Assembly: GCA_015680905.1 (NCBI GenBank)
Contig: CM027385.1
Coordinates: forward strand, 78,575,501 to 78,639,500
Direction of reading: 5' to 3'
From: Coptis chinensis
Taxonomy: Eukaryota > Streptophyta > Magnoliopsida > Ranunculales > Ranunculaceae
DNA: 64,000 bases
Below are positions 45,901 to 57,143 of the stretch, in pieces. Each line of letters begins with the position of its first letter. Positions within the stretch are counted from its first letter, which is position 1. The position numbers and the translations under genes are program-made. Under the pieces are notes generated by a model. It saw nothing but the letters and a program-made list of their open reading frames with translations. It did not search any database and was not told the origin of the DNA.

Positions 45901-48900
45901 GTGATTAATAAACCTTGCAACATTTCCATAATAAGTTGCATCTAAACAAAGGGCCTCTTCATCCTTTAAAACACCTTTCGATCCCCAATTAGCGTCGAGT
46001 AACACTGTATATGTGTGTTTCTCATTACCAGTACGTCGCAAAATTCGGTCCCACAAATCATTGTTGGTTAATATTTCACCAACATACTCACATACAAAAG
46101 TACCTTTTGGCAAATCTTTAAGTGTACGCAGACCCCAACCTTTTCCTTCTGATGTCAGAAACACCTGAAAAGACAAACTGTGAAAGTCAATATGGTACAA
46201 ACAAATACACAGATCTTCTGATTATAACATAATGTGCATCGTTATGGACATATTACCAAAAAGTTCATGAATTAAGAAATCTGACAGTTAACAGTTTTAA
46301 AATATTCTATACGAAATTTCAGAATGAAGGAAATAACAAGCTAACAAAAATAGGAGACAATCCCTTCAATATATAACACCCATGTTTAGGATCCCAGGAT
46401 ACAACTAACCTGTAAGTTGCGTGCAATGCCTCGCTGAACGACTCGATTTCCACATCCCTTACTGCAGCCACACTTACTCCAACATTCCTTAATAAATTTC
46501 CGTACCAAGTGACCCTTGCATGTTTCAGAACCCTCTTTGAACCTTTCTAGGGGGCAAATTTTACAGTAGCGTTGGTGCTGATCAGGATTCCGACTAATAG
46601 AAATGCATTCGTCTAGAAACTGCTCTTTAATCAGGCCTTCTAGAGTATAAGCAAATTCACCTCCAGTTTTCCTTGAACAAGCACAAGGAATGGATGATGA
46701 TAGACAATCACCATAACATTTAGAACAGCAGTCCTCACCACCAATTTGAGCAAGTGTGGCATTTGCATTGGCATGGCGATATACAATGTTGCAGGGAATG
46801 TATTTAAATGCTGGTCGGTAAGGCTCACTACTGACTTCATTTACCATAGATATAGGTACACTTTCTTCTCTATTGGAAATATCAGAGACATCATGGAGGG
46901 GCCCCATATGCTCAACTGTTTGTGATGAGTTCTGGTTAGGATGAATATCTGGGCCATTAAGAAGCAGCATGATCGAAACTTCAGGTGATATCACCTTGTT
47001 GGAAGAATGTAAATTTAAACATTCACCTGTCAAACATTCTGCCATCAGAAATTTTCATTTATGGTCACCATAAAGCTTCTTTGTAATGAGCTCTTCAGTT
47101 TGTAAATGAAGTCTCTATTTCTGTTATTTTTATACAAGACTGTCTTCTGGTTTTGCATTAATCATTGGTTATTGGCCACAGATGGTTGTTCTCATTGGTT
47201 TTGGTAGATGGTTGTTCTCATTGGTTTTAGTAGATGGTTGTTAGATAAATCATGTAAATGGTAGTGGCGTAAATAATATTGCTCATACAGTAATACAAAA
47301 TTATAATCCTAACTTTCTTAATAAAATTATTGTTTTTCAAATGGTATAACTAAACTACAATAAAAATATAATTTACTGTGTGTTCATGTTTAGTACACCC
47401 AAAGCATAAAGCAAGAAACTCGCTGTTTTATAAGGAAATGCATCACGGCAGAATTATGGACCGATCAATTGTATTAAGTGCACAAAGAAGGGGTTCATAT
47501 TAAACGGAAAAAAAGGAACTTTGAACTATAGAGATTACTTGAGCATAAATCAGTGAAGGTCCAAAAAATATTTTGAGGGTTCTCAATTATAATCAAACCT
47601 AGATGGAAAGAACTGGTATCCCCTTAATTGCTGTGAAACTAATGGCCCTAGTCAGATCTCATATGCAATAACTAAGCCGATGATTGAGCATACAGATAAG
47701 ATTACAGTATAAAACATCACATTACGCAGTCGCTTTTCCTCAACTATAAAGAAGTATAAGAACAATGGAAGATGGAAACTGAAAAGACACACCCCTCCCC
47801 CCTTCCCACCCACCCATACACAGACGTGGAGATAACAGACATACCTTCATTACTAGTGAGAACGGGATTTCGTGCATGCATAGTAGCAATAGGAACCTCA
47901 TGCTGTGCAAAGTCATCAGTAAAACCCTCACTTCTGGGTTCGATCATGTCATAATTCTGTTCAGTATTGGGCATCTTGCCTTTGGGTACACAGCAGATAC
48001 CAACTTCTTGCTCTCCAAAACATAAACCAAATGACAATCTAGTAGAAGTATGTCTCCTTGTCCGTTGCTTTCTGATTGAGGTTACACCTGAAGGAGAAGC
48101 ATGGTCTTCCTGTTTCCCCAAACACATTCTTTTTAGGGGAGGTCCAGATGACTCATCTTGCAATGTAGCTTCCTTATTCTTTTGTCCTTCTTTCTGATGA
48201 AAGGAGACCGATAGCACCATAGAAAGGTAAGTGAAGAACGGTTTACCAAAAAAAAAGTATAAGAGTATATAGTTCTACAAATTTAAAATATAAGAAAGCG
48301 ATCACTAACGGGTTTCTAGGAATAAAGAAAAGAAAGCACTGCAATACTAACTTTGGTGAGATCAGTGAGAGCATCAGCCATGGCCTTGTTGGTCCAGTTA
48401 GCAGGAATCTTGTTCTTCTTGCAGAGTGCTTGAAGCTCTTTCCTTGGAAGGCTACAGAAATCCACAAGAGATTCTTCTACTATAACATTGATGTTCGGAA
48501 ATCCCAAAGCAAAAAAAAGGAACTGGTTGTTACTTAAAAATGTACCATGACAGAATATAATGTAATATACCTACTCTTTCTTAGATGCAGAATAGCAGTC
48601 TTCAGAAAAGATCAGAAAGGACGTTTGGTAATAGAAATTACTTGAGCAGTAGCCTTGCAAGCTCAAAAGTTAAAACTATATTCGCAAAGCACATCATATA
48701 ATCATAGGAGAAAGCAAACAAAAACACAGGGATGCTATACTAATCCAATTCTAAGTGTTCCTCAATTCTACATAGACCATATACGAAAAGCAACTGGTAT
48801 CTCTCATACCAATACAAAGTATGTATGATTGAACAGACAGAAGGATAGGTTGCAGCATAACATGCAGACATGCAGTACATATCATCCTTGGATAAGAAAG

Positions 48901-49497
48901 AGAAGAAGAATGACAGAGAGCTAATATACCTTCTTTAATGGTGAGAACTGGATTTGATGGGTCAATAGTTGCAATAGGAACCTCAAACTGTGGAAAGTCA
49001 TTAGCAAGAGGCTCAACCTCTAGCTCCTTAAAACATACCAGAGAAGATGAAGTAGCAGTACGAGCACCTCTTCCTTTTTTAATGTTTGGACTTGATGTTA
49101 CACCTGAAGGGGAAATATGCTCTGTCGGTTTCTTCATACGCAGTCTTGTAAGTGGAGGTTGAGATGACTCATCATGCACTGGCGCTTCCTTTTTCTTCTT
49201 TACTCTTTCTTCCTGGCACAAGAGACTAACAGCATCAGAGAATGCTAAGGTCGAGAACATTAAAAGGTAATAACAATCATCCAAACTTGAAAATAATAGC
49301 AAAGAGGCACACACCTTGTTCTCCTGATCCTCAAATATAGCATCTGCCAGAACTCTATAGTTTTCAACTTCAACGAGTTTCCAATGAGTTTTATACTCCT
49401 TCAAGAGCTTCTTTAAAACTGGTGTCACATCTTCTTCAGGAATTCCTATCGCCTTCATGGCACTGACAGCCTCAGAAATCCACTTTTTCGGCGCCAT
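42934..49497 (-). CDS. SUVR1/2/4-like SET-domain histone H3K9 methyltransferase
   Basis: Ten exons in consistent phase give about 695 residues: 49315-49497, 48930-49212, 48352-48479, 47845-48193, 46410-47038, 45899-46164, 44385-44451, 44223-44273, 43868-43964, 42934-42968. Residues about 1-60 are the WIYLD domain of the SUVR1/2/4 group (PVLKKLLKEYKTHWKLVEVE, YRVLADAIFE). Exon 3 encodes a SAP-like helix pair (SLPRKELQALCKKNKIPANW). Pre-SET cysteine clusters follow (CCSKCYGDC, CKICPLER, ECWSKCGCSKGCGNRVVQRG). The SET domain is GKGWGLRTLKDLPKGTFVCE, YYGNVARFINHRCFDANL and LTWDYGIDF, and the post-SET motif is CRCGSGCC. The protein would act in nuclear chromatin. NHRC replaces the common NHSC, as I recall for this subgroup, so activity is not certain. 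The start is the first Met of the conserved MAPKKWI block. No lesions are seen. Exons 2 and 4 are paralogous. Confidence 0.9.
47180..47242. repeat. 26-bp repeat in SUVR intron 4
   Basis: Two full units (47180-47205 and 47206-47231, AGATGGTTGTTCTCATTGGT) and a partial third. Confidence 0.9.
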
Positions 49498-50640
49498 TAT
49501 ATTTCCAATTTTTGAGTGATTCCTATTAAACTCAATATTAGCACTTCTTCCAATCAATCCCACTTCAAACCACATAACTGACGCTCAATAAATCATTACA
49601 GTTACGCAAATTAGATTTCCCACTTCAAATTTGTACAGGAATTCTCTCATCTATGTAAAGATACTATATCTTACACTATACAAAAGATGCTCAGAAAGTT
49701 ACAGATAAAAATTTAAACAGAGATTAACTCGATAAAACAGAATGTATATAGGTTTTGACTTTCATTACTCCTTAAAACAATATACTGATGAAAACAATAA
49801 CTTAAGCCACACAACATTTCCTTTCTCCATTGTACTTCCATGTTTCTCCATAAAAAGTAAAGCTACAATTCTCAAAAAGAGACATGCCCACACTCATACT
49901 GACAACAGAAACCATAAAACATAAATTTGGACCTCATTTCTTATAGAGGTCGAATTCAAAAGCACCACACTCATGAATCTTCAATCTTACAGGCAAAACA
50001 AAGACCCATATGCAGGAAAACAACACAAAGATGGGTTTTTTCTTCTTCTTTGTAACTAAAATAGCTTATTCTTCCTCTTTTACACAAAATGCACAGCCCC
50101 ATACGCAGAAAAATCCAAAAAAGAATGAATTTTTCCTTCTTTACTAACATTAACGTTTAAAACAAACATACCCAACAACGCAAACACTCTCTAAAGTCAC
50201 AAAAGATTCAACATTTCGGTTTTCATACATAACAAAAACCATGTAATTAATCAAACAAACATAAACAAAGATCAATTAAGTAAAACAAACACAACTAACT
50301 TAACAACAACCATGCAAGCTCACTCACCTTTAGTCAGTAAAGAAGAAGAAGTCTGAACTCAGATATCAACTTTGTTCAAACTTAAATATGAAGAGACACC
50401 TTACATTAAGGTGGTACCAAGGTAGATATATTTGTACGGAGAAGCAGAAAGAAAGTGAAGACTGAAGAGAGAGAGTGAAGAGTCTTTGAATTCCTTCGTA
50501 TTTGTAGTGCAAGAAGAGTTGAGTGCGTGGCTACTTTTTAACAACTGTTGGGTTCCCACTTTTGCATGACTATTCATATTTTCATGTGCCATAGATTCGC
50601 TGTGCTATCTAACACTCTAACTAAGTAAACTAACTGCCCC
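49498..50640 (-). promoter_or_regulatory. SUVR gene 5' leader with probable UTR intron, promoter
   Basis: A minus-strand donor (TAAAG, then GTGAGTGAGC, at about 50328) suggests a leader intron of roughly 0.8 kb ending shortly before the start codon at 49497. A leader exon would lie at about 50329-50480, in a stretch rich in CTCTCTCTCTTC on the minus strand, as is common near plant transcription starts. No coding exon is seen upstream. The acceptor was not pinned down. Confidence 0.45.
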
Positions 50641-52052
50641 CCACAGCCAACACTCCAAAGTCTATGTTGAAGGAGCACTTGGCCCTTACAACAATCCTAA
50701 ACGCCCTCAAATTTGTTGTTGTCTCGCCAATTTGCCAATTTACCAAGGGCAATATGAAGTAAAGATCAAGACATGGTTAAGGTTAAGGCAGGTATGTCCT
50801 GATGTATAGGGGGTGTTTAACTGTTTATGGGTCGGTTCTGGTTCGGTTCTTATCGGCTTCAAGTTTGGTTCTATTTTTAACAGTTCTTATCAGGTTCGGT
50901 TCTTTTGGTGTTTTTTTTATATTTAGAAAAACAGGAACTATACCCATTAATTAAGTCGATTCCGGTTTCGGTTTTGATTTTTTCTCGGGTTATACATTAT
51001 TATTACTAAAATTATGTTTTAATTAGGTAACCGATATAAAAGTTGGTTTTTAGTGTGACAATAACATTTGTAATGGTACTAAATTCAATAATCTTTGAAA
51101 GTTTTTTAAAAACTTTAAATACATCTCATAAATTGTACGTACGCATATATAATACAATGTATACGTACATACATACGTCATATATAAATATATATCACAC
51201 TAAATTTTAACATGTATAATAAGTATATGTATTACAATTGTTAGTATTGCACGCATTCATTATCATATATATACATATATACAGTATACACGTATATTAT
51301 ATCAAGCACGTGTACGTACTTATATAAATTTTATCATGTACACGTTTATTAGTTAATACATGCAGTGTATTAATTAATTCATAGTATACATGTGTATAGA
51401 GTTTTAGTGGAGAGATGAGTCTACGGGGACAATTTTAGTAGATCCACGTGGGAGAGCTCTGTTATAAGAATTTGCCACCTAGGATTGCGATTGTCCACCT
51501 CAGACGATACTCTGCTTTAATATAGAGAGAGGTGATAGTATATATAAAGATTATCAGTATCTCCAGAATTATATTGTGCTCTATTAACTAGATATTGATA
51601 TATTGACAATTTGATACTACTTTATATAGTGGATACATATTTCAAATTTAGCACAAGTAAGTTTTATTGAGCAACCTGATGCACACGAATCCACCATACA
51701 ATTGAATGATGCAAGAGCATGATAAAACAACTAATTAAAGTATATATATCTAACAAACAAAGCAAGCAAAAAACAAGTAAAGACAAGATTGACGTGGTTT
51801 GGTGATGAAGCCTAGCAGAATTCCACCAGAGAGAAGATTAGATCAAACACAAATACAAGGCTACAACTTACAAGCTCTATTTAAAGACATTGAAACATAG
51901 ATTCACTAGAGTTCCCCGAAGAAACTCACAAATCTCTCTGTGAAAGCCCTAAAATCATAACCTCGGCTTTTATTTGTTTGATTGGTTAGGTTACAGTTAG
52001 AGGTGGCCTCAAATAACTTTAAGCAGACTTTTCATACATAAATTCCTCCCAA
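50641..52052. other. Intergenic, AT-rich, with transposon-like fragments
   Basis: No gene is recognised. At 50820-50900 repeated GGTTCGGTTC motifs resemble subterminal repeats of hAT elements, but termini were not found. At 51415-51535 the minus strand starts TCTCTATATTAAAGCAGAGT, a sequence like plant Helitron 5' ends; no matching 3' end was located. From 51120 to 51330 there is an alternating ATATAC/GTACGT low-complexity tract. Confidence 0.4.
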
Positions 52053-52490
52053 CTAAAAACAAGGGGGTGACTTTTGTATACCAGATGATACACCATGTAC
52101 ATTTGAGCAATTAGATACAGCCACCCCACCTATGTATGTTAAGTTGATATTGTGTAACACAACATTTTTGCACGGCTTTACAGAACTACATCTCAAACTT
52201 GCAGTTTTTTTTTGTATTTGACATCCCGACAATGTTTTTAAATGTGATGTCTGTCAGCTGCACTTGAGAAGGCTGCAAAAAAAAAAGAGCTGGACCTTAG
52301 AACATACATTGGTATAATGAAAAAAATGTTTTATACTATTGTTTAATATATCACTTACAGTTGCGTCACATTGATGCCATGGGCAGTATTCTTGATCCAA
52401 AATTATCGGTTTTGACACATTTTTCATTAATATCTCCTCAAATGTAATATTATGAGCTCGACTTGGAGAAGACCCCAACCAGCTATTTAT
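52053..52490 (-). pseudogene. Polygalacturonase (GH28) 3' remnant
   Basis: Two minus-strand exons of a pectin-degrading GH28 enzyme are readable. The first (52359 to about 52490) reads HNITFEEILMKNVSKPIILD followed by QEYCPWHQC and ends at a good donor (GTAAGT). The second (52053-52272) starts after TTTTTTTTGCAG with PSQVQLTDITFKNIVGMS and, after a one-base shift in an A-run, continues SLRCSSVKPCKNVVLHNINL to a stop at 52053. These are the C-terminal blocks of plant polygalacturonases. All N-terminal exons with the catalytic NTD, DD and GHG motifs are absent upstream, where AT-rich repeats begin, so this is a truncated remnant. Confidence 0.8.
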
Positions 52491-52719
52491 GCTACGCCAT
52501 TACTAGTATGACTTAAAGAGCAATTTTTCACTTTGGCGTTCATCACATCATGCTCTTTTGGGAACTTTCCTAGACTTCCAACACTAAAAATAATAGAAAA
52601 AGTTTCATCCATGAGTTTTTATTTTTATAAGAATTTAAACGATATCTTCAAAAAAAAAATTGTGAATTTACACACACAATAGGTCGATCCTTTCTTCATA
52701 AAAAATTCAATCAGTAATA

Positions 52720-53660
52720 GCAATTTCTCTACTTAGTTATAATGTTATAATTTCTCTACTTAGTTATAAACAAAAAAACCGAACAATATAATGTTATAAA
52801 AGACCAAACAATATAATGTTACAAAAAACCAAACAATATAATGTTAGGATTATTCTGCAAACATAGATATATCTCTACTTAGTTATAAAAACCAAACAAT
52901 ATATCTCTACTTAGTTATAAAAAAAACCAAATAATATAATGTTATAAAAAGCCAAACAATATATCTCTACTTAGTTATAATAAAAAAACAAAAAAAAAAA
53001 CAATATATCTCTACTTAGTTATATAAAAACCAAACAATATATCTCTACTTAGTATTTTTATATAACATTTCATAACTAAGTATATAACATTATATTATTT
53101 ATATTAAATGTTATAACTCTAGAATATAATGTTATATGAAATATGTTATATAAAAAACCAAACAATATGTCATATGAAATGTTATACTAGAATATATTAT
53201 ATAAAAAAACATATTTCATATACTTATCTCATATGTTATATGAAATGTTATACTTATATATCTCTAGAACTATATATTATGAAATATATTCTAGAACATA
53301 ATATTGTATATTCTAAAATATATGAATATCTCTATAACATATATAAGTATAACATAATGTTCTAGAATATTATGTTCTAGAGATAATGTATAACATAATG
53401 TTTTAGAACATATACTTATGTTCTAGAGATAATGTATAACATAATGTTCTAGAACATATATAAGTATAACATACTTATATATTCTATAACATATATGTTA
53501 TACTTATACTTATGTTATAACATATATATTATAGAATATATAACATACTTATACTTATATGTATATTTATATTATATAACATACTTATACTTATGCTATA
53601 ACATATATATTATAGAATATATAAGTATAAGTATAACATATATGTTATAGAATATATAAC
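52720..53660. repeat. AT-rich minisatellite arrays
   Basis: The left part (52720-53060) repeats TATCTCTACTTAGTTATAAA followed by AACCAAACAAT with variable spacing. The right part (53060-53660) is built of TCTAGAATATATAAGTATAA and ATATGTTATA palindromes. The same two motif types recur at 60182-60440. No gene. Confidence 0.9.
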
Positions 53661-53689
53661 TATGTTATATTCCTCTCGAGAGGTATTAA

Positions 53690-53795
53690 ACCTACTAACA
53701 CTGTAAAAACACACTTTAGTACCATATGCCCACATAATAATCACCCCAAAACCACCTTTATTCCCTCTATAAGATCCATCAACATAGACTTTAAC
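53690..53795 (-). pseudogene. RNase H-like fragment
   Basis: The minus strand from 53795 reads VKVYVDGSYRGNKGGFGVII, then MWAYGTKVCFYSVSR. The VxVxVDGxYxxxxxGxGVI pattern is the first strand-loop of RNase H-fold domains found in plant non-LTR elements and related transposon-derived proteins. A second minus-strand stretch (about 54100-54220: KLDSICVQLGCVTRDGLGFA) has a similar GCVTRDxxG block. No complete domain or other LINE sequence is seen. Confidence 0.45.
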
Positions 53796-54471
53796 CTAAA
53801 TCAGTCAACAACAAATGAAAAATATCACAAAAATAGATATTAACAAATATCTAGTCAACAAAATAACAAATAAATATTAAGAATTAAGTTTTACATTTTC
53901 AATCAACAAAGATTGATCATTGTGATGAGAAGTCGTCACATATCCCTTGCAAAAAAATGGCAAAATTTATGTTGAATCCAGCAACCTTGAAGTGTCTAAC
54001 AAACGCAGGTTGACACATTTTACTACCATCTGCACGAAGAACTAATGCCGCAAACTGCATTGTAAATGAAATTCATTAAATACAAATTGTTCAAGTATCC
54101 AAAAGTCAAAACCACAACGACATGAGTCAAGATGAACTTACCATTTTGCGGGCTGAGCCACGCAAAACCCAAGCCATCTCTAGTAACACAACCTAATTGA
54201 ACACAAATCGAATCCAACTTCAATTAATTGAAATACGAATGAGAAATAAACTAAACCAACATATCAATTCAAACTATAGAAATGCTCAATCATTATGCTT
54301 AACTCAAACACAACGTTTTTCAAATTCAGAACAATAAATGATTAAACAATTTATTATATGCGTGAACTGTTTGAGAAGATGTAAAGTAATTAAGTAGATG
54401 TAGTATCAAATTAATTGAAACAATAAAACAACAACTTCAAACAATAGAAATAGTTACTTCTCTCCTATTTG

Positions 54472-54528
54472 AAAAAAAGTAGACTCGTGCATACGCACCG
54501 ACTCTTTTTAAAACTTGCTTAACAATCA

Positions 54529-54615
<87 letters not shown>

Positions 54616-55434
54616 CTAATAAATCATGATTATTGTTTTCGTCGCTAACCCATTTTAATTTCATAACAAATTATTTTAATTAAGTCTTTAAAACCCGTTT
54701 TAATTTCTCAACAAATTATTTTAATTAAGTTTTAAAACCCCATTTTTCAATTGGATGAGGGATACCGTTTTAATTTAAAAGTGTGATTCCCATTTTTAAT
54801 AGGAGAAGGATTCCCGTTTTAATTAGAAGTGCTAGATTTTTCTTTTTCAATAGGAGAGGAATTCCCATTATAATAGGAGAATGATTCATGTTTTAATTAT
54901 AAGTGCTGAAAATTTTCTTTTCAATAGGAGATGAATTCCCATTTTAATAGGAGTTGATGACGTGAAATTTTAAGAGAGTTAGAAAAATACCTTTGTGGCC
55001 GTTTTAATTTATGAACAAATTGTTGTAATTAAGTTTTAAAAACCCATTTTTTAATTGGGAGAGGGATTTTGTTTTAATTTAAAAGTGTGATTTCAATTTT
55101 AATTAGAATTGTTAGATTTTTCTTTTTCAATAGGAGAAGAATTCCCATTATAATTAGAGAAATATTCGTGTTATAATTAGAAGTGCTAGAATTTCTTTTT
55201 TCAATAGGAAAGGAAATCTGGACTTAACTTACTATAAGTTCATCCCCTAGTGTAATCGAGTCTATCATGTACAAATCACTCAAAACACAAGTCTTTTGTT
55301 CTCTTGTAACACTATTTTTAATTAATACAAAATCACCTTTAGAAAAAATAGGAGAGAAATTTCGGTTTTAATAGGAGTTGATGACATGAAATTTTAAGAA
55401 AGCAAGAAAAATACCCTTTGTGGGAACTTTAATA
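54472..55434 (-). mobile_element. Non-autonomous Helitron, copy 1 (minus), 3' end decayed
   Basis: Homologous to 59777-60175 over both ends: on the minus strand a TATTAAAGTTCCCACAAAGG 5' region and a 3' region GAGTCGGTGCGTATGCACGA able to form a hairpin. The interior is made of repeated TTTTAATTxGAAGTG and CAATAGGAGA(G/A)GAATTCCC blocks, enlarged by a (TA)n expansion. The terminal CTRR is not preserved. Its 5' end abuts the 5' end of the next Helitron. Confidence 0.6.
54533..54613. repeat. (TA)n microsatellite, ~40 units
   Basis: An uninterrupted TA run inside Helitron copy 1. It is absent at the corresponding place of copy 2 (CAATCATAACAAATCGTG), so it expanded after insertion. Confidence 0.97.
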
Positions 55435-55727
55435 TCTATTCTAATAAGAAAGCGAACTCCCCACAAAAAACGGTGTTTTGGTTCAACAAGTTTGGCTAAA
55501 AAAAATATGCGTTATATTTTCCAAATTTACTCCCAAATTCGCTTATCTCATCTATATTACCCAAAAAAAAAAAAATAATAAAATGGTAAACCGCTCTTCT
55601 TCTCCCAACCAACGTCACACCCTTTCACTTCGATAAAAAAAAAAAAAAACCCTCTTAAAACAAAACGGTTTATAACTCGCCCGATATTAATCGCTTACCA
55701 AAAAAAAAACTGCTTCATCTCATCCTA

Positions 55728-55829
55728 TTAAGTCGCTTCATCAGTGCTTCTCATAGAGAAATTTGGTGCGTCTGTCAATTAAGTCGCTTCATCAGTGCTT
55801 CTCATAGAGAAATTTGGTGCATCTGTCAG
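55728..55829. repeat. 51-bp tandem duplication in Helitron leader
   Basis: Two copies, 55728-55778 and 55779-55829, both begin TTAAGTCGCTTCATCAGTGC and include CATAGAGAAATTTGGTGC; they differ at one or two positions. Confidence 0.93.
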
Positions 55830-56547
55830 CCGTTAAAAAAGGTAATAGATAAATTGTTATGGTTAGGATTATATTTGTGATTTACATTAATTCATCGATT
55901 CATTTTCTACATCTTCCCTTAATTCATTATTACATTTTTTCCTATTTGGACTTACGCATGAATTACATTAAATTTGAATGTGACAGAATGCAAATGAGAG
56001 AATAAGCCCGTGAAAGATACAGAGTTTGAAGGCTACTTATGGATGCTGAGAGAATAAATACACAAAATGTTAGAAGGCGTGCAGAAGAAGAGAGAACAAA
56101 AGACTAACAAAAAGACGGTATAAATGCGATTCGCGAAGGATCAGAACATTACTTCTCAGATTTCAGATACTTATAGTGGGGTTCAACAGACTCCAGTTAC
56201 CACTTTTATGCGTAGACATTGAAATTCAGAGACTCAAGCACGTTTGTTGCGTTTCATCTGGCAGATACAAGGACCTGCAGATTTTGCATGGCCGTTTTGT
56301 TAAGTCGAGAGACATCTGATTTTTGTTGTAAATTTGGAAAGATTGTGCTTACTTGGATCGCATCCCCACCAGAAATCTTAGCACTTTTTGAGGACCAAAC
56401 ACCTATTGGTCGTGATTTTCGACGTCAAATCCGCTCTTACAATCATGTCTTTTCGTTCACATCGACGGGTGTGCAATTCGATAGGTTAATTATGATGGTT
56501 CTGTATACTACTAAAATGTTTGAATTTCTTTGATGGCAACATTACAG

Positions 56548-56702
56548 GGAATTTAAGGATCTCAGAATAGCTGCTCTACTGGTAGATAATGGAGAAGACG
56601 GTGGCGACCCTAATATAGCTCTCAACCTTTTAGCTATTGCCAATACTGGTAATGCAGCATTTCTAGATGAACTTTTGAAGGTGAGGTTGGATCCTGATAT
56701 TG
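56548..56702 (+). pseudogene. Captured exon resembling AKT2/3-type K+ channel ankyrin region
   Basis: The plus strand reads EFKDLRIAALLVDNGEDGGD, then PNIALNLLAIANTGNAAFLD and ELLKVRLDPDIV. This closely follows the start of the ankyrin region in AKT2/3-like Shaker potassium channels as I remember it (DPN..NLLTVA.TGNAAFLDELLKA.LDPDIGDSKGRTPLH). It begins directly after an acceptor-like ACATTACAG and departs from the family right after GATATTG, where an exon boundary with a GT donor is plausible, suggesting a single exon with flanking intron. About 51 codons are open. It interrupts the Helitron Rep region, consistent with gene capture. The identification rests on motif memory and needs a database check. 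Confidence 0.6.
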
Positions 56703-57079
56703 TAGTTGTTGGCTTTATAGTTGAAAATAACATTTGAATAACAGTTTTATGTTCTATACATTTCCTCTTTCAGTTTTATTGCCATAAATCTCATTATGTA
56801 AGTTGCTAAGTCTTTACAAGCATATTGGAGCTAGGTCTGGAATTGGAGTCATTTTGATGGCTAATAGATTAAACGTGGCACCAGTTAGGGATCAAGTCAT
56901 CAAACTCTAAACATAGAGGGGGGACAAATTTCTAGGTTAGAATTTGGGATGTGTCGATCATTGGAAATTGTCTAAGATCCAATATGATCTACCAAGTGCT
57001 ATACTTTCAGATTCACTCCGTCTACCACAGAAAATATTGAGTAGCTAGACATGATGAAGTAGCTAGACACGTACTGAAA

Positions 57080-57143
57080 CTCTTTTTTATTTACAATATT
57101 GTATGTTCTTTCTCTTTTTTATTTACAATATTGTATGTTCTTT
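57080..57143. repeat. 32-bp tandem duplication
   Basis: CTCTTTTTTATTTACAATAT plus TGTATGTTCTTT occurs twice in a row (57080-57111 and 57112-57143) within the degraded Helitron. Confidence 0.95.

Noticed and set aside
47744-49575. Two separate genes in the SUVR 5' region (one per duplicated exon)
   Set aside because: All exons from 49497 to 42934 join in correct phase with good GT-AG sites, so one gene is the simpler model; a separate promoter for exon 3-4 was not seen. Kept as a refutation route in the finding.
53129-53365. 78-codon frame in AT-rich DNA
   Set aside because: Translation of ATATGTTATA-type repeats (Ile/Tyr/Lys only).
56542-56733. Minus-strand frame over the captured exon
   Set aside because: Antisense to the plus-strand ankyrin-like reading, which has a specific family match.
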